From Pelodera strongyloides (lineage: Eukaryota; Nematoda; Chromadorea; Rhabditida; Rhabditidae): DNA of 64,000 nucleotides. Position numbers and translations under genes: made by a program. The notes beneath the pieces are model-generated. The model ran no database searches and had not been told where the DNA came from. It saw only the letters and a list, made by a program, of their open reading frames with translations. The DNA lies in contig JAANDG010000523.1 of the NCBI GenBank assembly GCA_036852015.1, positions 40,918 to 104,917 of the forward strand. The letters run 5' to 3'. Shown piece by piece: positions 56,450 through 64,000 of the stretch (positions are counted from its first letter, which is position 1; the number at the start of each line of letters is the position of its first letter).

Positions 56450-56917
56450 GATTGCCACATTATAAATATAACCTATAGCTTAAAACTGTCTTTGTAATCA
56501 GTCGCGGTTCTAGTGCACGCTTCTGACTCACGCTATGCCCTATCACCACACCCGGCACCAAACATTGATTATTTGTTTTTGAATACTGGGTTCAAGTCGT
56601 TTTCCTAAGCGTTTGTCCCATTTGTTTAAAATATTACCCAGTGAACGTATTAGATCTTATTATGAAGCACTTGACACATTACGCTATTTAATATATGCAT
56701 TGGTTTCAATACTGAGGTGACCAAGACCAAGAAAAAGAGTTATATTGAATTGCTGTCTTTACGAGCTACCATTTGATTGCCTTATCTTGACCTTGATTGT
56801 TTATTTGTTTAGCGATTTACTTATCGCATTTATCGTAGCTACATTACATGCGCGGTATGTTGACTTTTTATGATTCTATCCATTGTTCTCTTCTTGTTTT
56901 CACTTCAACCTATGTTT

Positions 56918-57024
56918 TCAAAGCGACATAACTGCCGGCTTTTGAAACGCATGTTAGATAACTACATTTCCGAGATTTCATTGTCCAACGTTCGTTTCAA
57001 AAACAGGCCGCTATACCGCTTAAA
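56918..57024. repeat. MITE family 1, copy N
   Basis: Short copy with ends AAAGCGACATAACTGCCGG and CAGGCCGCTATACCGCTTAA. Confidence 0.8.
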
Positions 57025-57157
57025 ATGAAGATTTCGAGAAAATGACGCTCTATTCTCCCGGACTCAGGAAACTGCGCGACTCATATTGTGTGACCAATGC
57101 TTGTCGCAATAAATATATTGCCCAATAAACGCCCAATGCTTTACTATTATGTAATAC

Positions 57158-57164
57158 ATTTCAG
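57158..57164 (+). promoter_or_regulatory. Putative spliced-leader acceptor of the TRIM-like gene
   Basis: CATTTCAG ends 15 bases before the ATG at 57180. Confidence 0.5.
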
Positions 57165-57179
57165 TGTTTCCTTACAAAG

Positions 57180-60100
57180 ATGAGATCCCCATCTTCTTCC
57201 TCTAGAAATAGTCTTCATCTATCTCCTTCTATGGCAGACGCATCGTGTCCGGCGTGTCTACTCATGTGTAAGTCTTTCGATTTGTTTTTCAACTTTTGGC
57301 TTGAAAATAGATATTCTCCTTGTTCTTGGTCTCGAATTAGTCGGATGCGATAGGTTCGCCATACGTCGTAGTGACGGTGTCCATTTGATTGGTGCAGTGA
57401 AACTTCTAAAAATCGAACTGTACGCGGCGAGAATATGTCGGAGAAAATGTGCGGCGAGAAAATGGCTCGAAAGTGACGCGTGGCGAGAATATGGCGCGGA
57501 AGTACTGCGCGGTAAAGAGCTGGCACGAATGGGTCCCGCGGCGAAAAGCTGGCACGAAAGGGTCGCACGGCGAATATCTGGCGCAAAAACGTCGAGCGGT
57601 GTAAGAGCCTGGTGGTGGCTCATCCAGAATTCCTTTCAGATACCGATTCCGATCCCCTTCGTATGCCCCGGGTTCCTCCATTATGTGGGCATTCAATGTG
57701 CACAGAATGCGTGGGAAAGGTCAGGTCAGACAACATCACTTATAAACATCGCAAAATAACATTAAGCGGTATAACAACCGGTTTCTGAACATGAATTTTC
57801 ACATGTTGTATGCAAATGAAACAACTAGACTACATGATCGCGCAGAATCGCCCAGTTAGTTGCATGCACTGCAAGGGAATACGGCATCCAATACGTTTCA
57901 AAAACCGGGTGCTATACCGCTTTAAATAATAGATGGTTTGCCAATGGCCAAAATATATAACTGAGTTATGGAAAAATATAAAAGTTTTCCGGCATCATTT
58001 ATTTCTAGAGCGCCTAACCCTCTGATAGTTAGGCCCAGATTAGGGTTCGGATTGTGATGTTAGATGTTAGATACGGCGGATCTATAAACGTTCCTGAAGA
58101 ATCCATTAGGGCTAATGAGCTAATTGTCTAATTGTATTATTTTAGGGCTTGTGTTGTCTGTCGGAAACAGTTCTATGGAGACTCTTCACTCTTTCGCGTT
58201 AATTATCCACTGATGGGTAGGTGAGGATTTTTGCCTTCATACAATTAGAGTGATAACATCGGTGTAAATGGTTACGCTAAGTAAAAATATATCCGGGTAC
58301 TGTACTGATCATACATACATTGTCAGATGCAGTATCATAATTAAGCTCAATAGTAAACTATCCCGTATACTCGTATCGTATGCTAATATCACTTCACTAG
58401 CTGCAGCACTAAAAAAAAGTACAACTCTTCATATGTGTCGAAGCCGAAAGTTACTGACTTTCCTAGGAAGATACACTATGATAATGGAGTAACCAGTATG
58501 ATGTGAAGGTAGCATGCGTATATTCTAAAGCATACTTATTAATTGACAGGTCTCGTCACCGAATTGGTGCGGCAGAGTGGAGAGACAATGTCTGCGAGCG
58601 AAACGTGTGCCGGATGCGGGAGTCGTAGCGCCGTGGAAAGACTCAGAGCCTGTCGGGCTTGTGCTAAGTCTGCAAAAACAGACCTCAAGAAGGCTAACAA
58701 GGAAAAGGTGGGCTTGATCTCCTTCGCAAACCAGGTGCATAACGCCCTTAAAGTATACAAAAGCCGGTTTTTGAATGGATTTTGGATAACTGCATTCCCA
58801 TGTAACTTTAACAAGATTAGAATTCGACAACTCAATTCGAGTTCACTGGACATAATTTACGGTTGGCCATCATAAGTAACTAAATACACTTGGCCACCAT
58901 ACGTTTCAAAAACCGGCCATTTACCGCTTTAAACATTAACCACTCGACCACGAGGTCGGTGATGAATAATAAAAATCCGTCATAGATTCTCGACTTCATC
59001 TTCTGTCCTGAATGTGCCATTGAAAAACACATCGAGGAAAACCATCTTATGGACAAATATATGGATTATTTTGTGAGTTTTTTTTACTTATATTGCTAAC
59101 GCATATTTGAGATGCATATGATAATCATCACTTTAAGTTCTAACCTAATTGTAAGTAAAGAAAAATCAGAAAGCACCGTGAACTGTCGATGCGATCTACA
59201 AAAAAAGGGACGTGGTGATCAATAAACGGATGTGGCGCAACGCCATTATATTTTAACTATATATATTTTTACAAAAGTGTTTCAGAACCGCGCAGAAATG
59301 ACATCGCTAACTGAGAGCGGAGTGTGAATCTGTACTTTCAAAATAAAGGTGCACGCTCTTGAAGCGTAAAACAAATTTAATTTAAATTTAAGTGTTTCAG
59401 CACCGCGCAGAAATGACATCGCTAACTGAGAGAGTGCACAAAGATATTGCCACAGTAAAAGAACAAGTGGAAAGCACGAGTGCAGACGCACAGAAAGGAG
59501 TCACCAAGTGGATCTCGGTATTCTGATTGTTTCACTTGCTTTTTGTTTATTGCTTTAATTTTCTACTTTATTTTTGGGCATGTATACAGATTGTCCATCC
59601 AATAAGGATAACAAAAACCTAAGTCACATAACACTAAATGTAGACGTGTTATCTTACATTAAATCCGATTGTGAGTATATAGAAATGTGGTAGGACCCCC
59701 TCCCCGCCCGGCTAAGGGAGCTCGATGGGTGCGCCACGAGTGCGCCAAGGCAATGCCAACTGCATACTTATGCGATAACTGTTTTCAGGACGTAAACCGG
59801 GTATGTGCAGCGGGATTGAAGATACGCACCGCCAGCGATTGTATCGGTACCAAGAGCAAAGTTGAGACAGAAATCAAGAAGGTATGCTTTCTAATGTGCG
59901 GTGTTTCCGGTCGCAAGTGAAGGGTGGGGCGAAAATAAAGAAAGGCCGCGCTGCAGGTGCTTGTGTCTTGTGCCATGCGTGTGCCGTGTGCCGTGTGCCA
60001 CATGTGATTTGAAAATTCGATCTGTGTTATTTAAGATTCAAGAAGCCACGGAAGACCTATTAGAAGCACAACGTGTCTACATGGAGAAAACAAAGGTTGG

Positions 60101-60557
60101 TTGCATCATTTAGCTTTTTTTTCTCTTTCGGTTTTAGCTTGTAGTTTTTTATGGTTTCCATTGTTACCGAATCACCCTATTGCAAAAGCTTCACACAGTC
60201 GCCGCGAATAAATGGGATCTAGCCATTGTGGCGCCGCAGATCCTCGACTGTGGTGAGCGCGCTGTGCCAAGGAGGTTTCTTTTAAATTTCAGTTGGCGCA
60301 CCTCAGGCGCACATGCAGCGCCTTCCAAAGGGTGCGCCACATGATCGCCGAGTGCTTGATCTTTGGAAAGATATATATTCCCTTCATTTCAGGACAGTAG
60401 CACCGAGCTGAAGAAGATTCTCGACGACGTTGAGAAAAAGAGAAGATCTGCTGGGTTCTTCTCATTCTTTAGACGTTTCAACCGTAGTAGTTCTAGGCCA
60501 AAGAAAGCGCTTCCCCCGCCTGTGGACTCTATCGAAGAAACAACTCAAGAAAAATAA
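57180..60557 (+). CDS. RING/B-box/coiled-coil (TRIM-like) protein
   Basis: Predicted 307 residues; the nine exons sum exactly in phase: 57180-57267, 57640-57724, 58146-58216, 58550-58707, 58986-59072, 59401-59517, 59789-59881, 60036-60095, 60393-60557. The N-terminal RING has CPAC (residues 23-26), then CGHSMCTEC and CVVC as the remaining zinc ligands. A B-box-like region follows: CAGCGS, CRACAK, FCPECAIEKH and EENH. A helical, charged segment (residues about 165-260, for example VHKDIATVKEQVE) fits a coiled coil. The C-terminus is basic and aromatic (FFSFFRRFNRSSSRPKK). This order suggests a ubiquitin E3 ligase of the TRIM/RBCC type lacking a SPRY or other C-terminal domain. Substrate unknown. 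Confidence 0.85.
57426..57600. repeat. 29-bp GC-rich minisatellite, six units
   Basis: Units start GGCGAGAAT or a variant (GGCGAAAAG, GGTAAAGAG) at 57426 (27 bp), 57453, 57482, 57511, 57540 and 57569, the last five exactly 29 bp each. Common core (A/C)TGGC(A/G)CGAA. Located in intron 1 of the TRIM-like gene. Units differ at many sites, so the array is old. Confidence 0.85.
57762..57926. repeat. MITE family 1, copy O
   Basis: Ends TTAAGCGGTATAACAACCGG and CGGGTGCTATACCGCTTTAA. Lies in intron 2 of the TRIM-like gene. Confidence 0.85.
58748..58933. repeat. MITE family 1, copy P
   Basis: Left end TTAAAGTATACAAAAGCCGG, right end CCGGCCATTTACCGCTTTAA. Begins 41 bp after the exon ending at 58707. 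Confidence 0.8.
59275..59317 (+). pseudogene. Decoy duplicate of splice acceptor and exon start
   Basis: 43 bp matching 59390-59432 with one mismatch: the acceptor GTGTTTCAG plus the first 33 bases of the exon that begins at 59401. The duplicate is 115 bp upstream. Reading into it would give RAEMTSLTE and then reach an in-frame TGA (59325-59327). Confidence 0.85.
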
Positions 60558-60558
60558 G

Positions 60559-60564
60559 AATAAA
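60559..60564 (+). terminator. Poly(A) signal of the TRIM-like gene
   Basis: AATAAA begins 2 bp after the stop codon, giving a minimal 3' UTR. Confidence 0.6.
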
Positions 60565-61044
60565 TATAAAATGATTGCATAATTATTTTAAGAAGTTAAT
60601 TAAAACATATTTAAAGCCATATAACGCGTGTTTTGTGAAGCAGATACTGTGTTTCTTTGGCAATTGAAAATGAGAAGTCCAGCACAGGCCTAAAACCTAA
60701 GCCTAAAACCATCACAAACGTCGTAAAACTGTGTGAAATATAAAACAACTCCTAGTGTTGTGACATATAACGTGAAGTTCCACTGGTGCGAGACGAAAAA
60801 AACCCATGTGCCTACCTCTCGCCGTATAGGTCGCCAGACTTTCGCCAGGTACTCGCTGGTTACTGAGAGTCCTCCATTTTGCACCGAACAGTTTTTATGA
60901 GAGAGTGGCGAGAATTTGGTCTTCTTTACATTTCGTAATAATAATTCTTGTCTTTGATGTTGCTAGCAATTTGTGTAGATCAACATCAGCTTTTTTTGAG
61001 TTCGGTTGCATTCTGAAAGCGTTCACTTCCATTTACATATCGCT

Positions 61045-61276
61045 TAAGGGCGCATTCGAGTTGGGCAAAATGCGTAAATTTCGCGAAATAATCAGTTCCA
61101 GTTCACTGTTAGCCAGTGTTAGAGCGATGCGAAATATCCCGCTCATATGAGAGACGCAGAGACTTGGAAATATTTTTTCCTGGACCCTCTTATTTTGTCA
61201 ACAATCTCTCGCCCTATCAACTCGAACTGATTATTTCGCGAAATTTGCGCATTTTGCCCAACTCGAATGCGCCCTA
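61045..61276. repeat. Foldback family 3, complete copy
   Basis: The left arm starts AAGGGCGCATTCGAGTTGGG and continues through GCGAAATAATCAGTTC. The right arm is its reverse complement and ends CAACTCGAATGCGCCCTAA. Arms are about 55 bp. Confidence 0.85.
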
Positions 61277-62776
61277 ATTGCATTACAGTTATTTTTCACC
61301 GGTGATATTTGAATTTGACTTTAGTTTTTCACCTTTATTTTTTAATTGCTTCATATATGATTTTGCTTCATATATGAGTTTTGCCTACTTTGTGATTTCT
61401 CACTTAATGTATTATTGTGATTTTATTGCTCATTGATGAAACATGGCGCAGGCGCCGCGCGAAGAAATAGTTGATCGGGCGTGCGCCGCCGCTAACTATT
61501 GTTCAATACCCTCAGCAAGCTTAGCGCACTTTCCGGCACACCCAAGTGGCAACCGCGCTGAAGTGTCGCACCGTTGACGCCAGCGCATAGAATATTGTGG
61601 TCACATTCCACAAAGCATATGCTAATTTCTCCATGCTATCAAAAACAGAGGTGATAGTAGTTGATAATGAATACTTGGTGATTGTGAATCTTATTACAAT
61701 TACCACAGTCATCATTAGAACACCGAGTTTTCATTGTTATTGAAATAAATTAATTTGTCAGTTGCCTATCTTTATGTGTTGCAGTGTGCGTATGATGGTT
61801 CTGCAGTGTTTGATCATTACCCTCTATTTGGTGACGAATTTTTTTGATGAAAACTCAACTACGAACTTGAAAACCGAGAAAAGAGAGCGGGAGCGGAAGC
61901 GACCAAGCGGGGATGCTCGGTCACTCCCGTTGAGCGGGAGCGACCAAGCGGGAATGCCCGGTCACTCCCGTTCCCGCACGTTCGTGCATACATCCACTGC
62001 AGTGCTTGTTGATCATTCCTCTATATTCAGTCAGTAACGATTCTATCACTGCTTTTTACGACAAATGGAGAGAAGTAACGCAAAGAACTTGGAGTCAAGT
62101 TTCCTGCGACGAGGACACTACACCAAACGTTTGAGTACAATTTTAAATATTGTGATTTTTTGTGTGCTGTCGAGTCATATAATCGCGCTCATTGCTTGTA
62201 TTATAATGTTCGAGAAAGACAACGATATGTACACAATCTTTATATATTTGTTTGAAATATGAGTGGTATAAAGATTTCTATAGAGAGAGTGACGAGAAGG
62301 TGTGGAGTGATGTTGTCGTATATCCAATAGTTGGGGTTCTTGACTTGGAGAAATTATCATTTTCAGCGAAGATTGTCACAATTTGACATGAAGAAGAGAG
62401 ATGAACCTGCAATGAAAAAACTCACAAATGGAAAGTAAGTACTACATTCTCAAGCGCGGGCGCTCTTACGGCTAGACTCCTAAAAAACGGTCGCGCGCGC
62501 GATGCGCGTATTACTCGCTATCCGCGCTACCCGCTCACGCTTTATACTCGCGCTCATGTTCTGAGTACCTTTCCATAATAGGGTTCAAGCTTCGGTAACC
62601 TTGAAAATATTATATCAATACAAAACAAGTACCAAAAACACACCGTTGAAGAGAAGTTGGTGGCTTGCTCGGTTGTGGAGATAAGATAGATATTTTGTAC
62701 GTTTGTAGTTTATACGATTTAAGTTTGCACGATTGTAGTTTGGTCGCTCGTAGTTCAGATTTGGGTACGCCTAGAA

Positions 62777-62778
<2 letters not shown>

Positions 62779-62817
<39 letters not shown>
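62779..62817. repeat. AT microsatellite
   Basis: About 19 uninterrupted TA repeats. Confidence 0.95.
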
Positions 62818-62819
<2 letters not shown>

Positions 62820-63116
62820 GATGAGAAAACAGTCGATGTGAAAGGAATTGATTAATAATTATGTGTAATAATTATGTGTAATAATAATAATAGTTATTAA
62901 TTAATTATGTGTACATTTTTATAAAATAAATTGTTTTATGAATATGATCGCAAATCAATAAACTAACAAGGTACCCCACCCCATCGCCAAACGGGCTGAC
63001 CAACCCCAAATTTTCGTCCTTTGTACATTCGCGTAGGATTTAGTTTGACCTCATCGCACCATCGTGCGTTCTTTTCATATATGGCAGGACAATTTTTTTT
63101 CTGTGAATTTTCTGTG

Positions 63117-64000
63117 ATGGGGTTTGCAAGTATGCCAAAAACCGCGAGTTTTCCTTACAATGTATATCAATTCGCAAAATCGTGTGCTTTTTACACAAAT
63201 TTACCGTAACTTTGACACGTCCGCATTATAGAAAATCCGCCAACAAAGCAAATCATTTGTCGGACAAATGGTCCCGTGGCGATCGGTCGTAAAAACTGCC
63301 TGTAGATATGTTCGTGTAGTGCCAAGATACGGTAAATTTTTGGATACTTGCAAGGAAAATCGGGCATACTTGCAAACACCATTACACCAACTGTGACGTA
63401 CACCTGTCTTCATCGCGTGACAATTGCTCGGCTGCTATCGCACATATAAAGACTAACAAAGTGCAATAATGGTTATTTTTGAGACAAAGCGCAATAGTTT
63501 TTATGGGGTTTGCAAGTATGCCAAAAACCGCGATTTTTCCTTGCAAGTATCAATTCGCAAAATCGTGTGCTTTTTACACAAATTTACCGTAACTTTGACA
63601 CGTCCGCATTATAGAAAATTCGCCAACAAAGCAATCATTTGTCGGACAAATGGTCCCGTGGCGATCGGTCGTAAAAACTGCCTGTAGATATGTTCGTGCA
63701 GTGCCAAGATACGGTAAATTTTTGGATACTTGCAAGGAAAATCGGGCATACTTGCAAACCCCATTACACCAACTGTGACGTACACCTGTCTTCATCGCGC
63801 GACAATTGCTCGGCTGCTATCGCACATATAAAGACTAACAAAGTGCAATAATGGTTATTTTTGAGACAAAGCGCAATAGTTTTTATGGGGTTTGCAAGTA
63901 TGCCAAAAACCGCGATTTTTCCTTGCAAGTATCAATTCGCAAAATCGTGTGCTGTTTACACAAATTTACCGTAACTTACACGTCCGCATTATAGAAAATT
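63117..64000. repeat. 382-386-bp tandem array (runs off the window)
   Basis: GGGGTTTGCAAGTATGCC starts at 63119, 63505 and 63887. Within each unit a 266-bp element is bounded by this sequence and its inverted form GGCATACTTGCAAAC (ending 63382 and 63765). A spacer of about 118 bp follows. Units 1 and 2 are nearly identical apart from small differences, so the duplication is recent. Open frames on both strands across the units are low-value by-products. Confidence 0.9.

Larger units (their letters stand above)
52959..57157. other. Spacer between the astacin and TRIM-like genes
   Basis: About 4.2 kb without a supported exon. Holds a half MITE (53002-53050), AG and CT microsatellites (53690-54060, 55640-55920), and MITE copies M and N. 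An AATAAA occurs at 54397 but is 1.4 kb from the astacin stop. Confidence 0.6.
60565..63110. other. Non-coding region right of the TRIM-like gene
   Basis: No gene seen. Holds a MITE half end (60611-60640), a foldback element (61045-61276), a direct duplication of a GAGCGGGAGCG unit (61887-61975), and an AT microsatellite (62779-62817). Confidence 0.6.

Noticed and set aside
57406..57696. Long open frames on both strands around 57.3-57.76 kb
   Set aside because: They run through the 29-bp minisatellite, whose length is not a multiple of three, and lie in intron 1 of the TRIM-like gene.
63191..63795. Small conserved open frames on both strands in the right-edge array
   Set aside because: They repeat because the DNA repeats; they span the inverted-repeat element and have no exon signals.

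Overview
This is nematode nuclear DNA. The evidence is two cuticle collagen genes with the nematode-type N-terminal domain, an astacin/EGF/CUB (NAS-type) protease, TTTCAG-type 3' splice sites throughout, and TTTCAG acceptors a few bases upstream of several start codons, as expected for spliced-leader trans-splicing. Exons are short (mean near 95 bp) and introns abundant (about 38 exons in the first 14.4 kb). This is compatible with an intron-rich lineage such as diplogastrids, but I cannot assign a genus. Gene models were built by joining open exons across GT/AG sites in a consistent phase and are predictions.

Layout: 66-14385 (+) MEKK4/MTK1-type MAP kinase kinase kinase, 5' end outside the window; 15892-20157 (+) Ste24/FACE-1 CAAX prenyl protease; 21215-22684 (+) COA3-like cytochrome oxidase assembly factor; 23553-29852 (+) cuticle collagen A ending in a very large Ala/Gly/Glu repeat domain; 31772-34345 (-) cuticle collagen B, convergent with A; 35527-36518 (+) COX6C-like cytochrome oxidase subunit; 38538-52958 (+) secreted astacin metalloprotease with an unusual basic Gln/Arg-rich N-terminal half; 57180-60557 (+) RING/B-box/coiled-coil (TRIM-like) protein; 60558-64000 no gene seen, ending in a tandem satellite.

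The genes do not form one pathway. Two themes recur: the cuticle (two collagens, and an astacin of a family that includes cuticle-processing enzymes) and mitochondrial complex IV (COA3 and COX6C). Promoter architecture appears to split. COA3, COX6C, Ste24, the astacin and the TRIM-like gene have a splice-acceptor motif just before the ATG. The two collagens instead have a TATA box 40-60 bp upstream of the ATG and no nearby acceptor.

Introns and spacers hold many small repeats: about 17 copies or half-copies of one TTAA-ended inverted-repeat (MITE-like) family; smaller families of foldback elements; tRNA-derived (SINE-like) sequences, two of which lie next to a conserved 40-nt double hairpin; a 29-bp minisatellite; a palindromic GCATGC cluster; and a 382-386-bp tandem array at the right edge. 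The most unusual items are the 13-copy 68/62-residue repeat tail fused to collagen A, the paralogous convergent collagen B with a different repeat tail, and the structured hairpin plus tRNA-like repeat.
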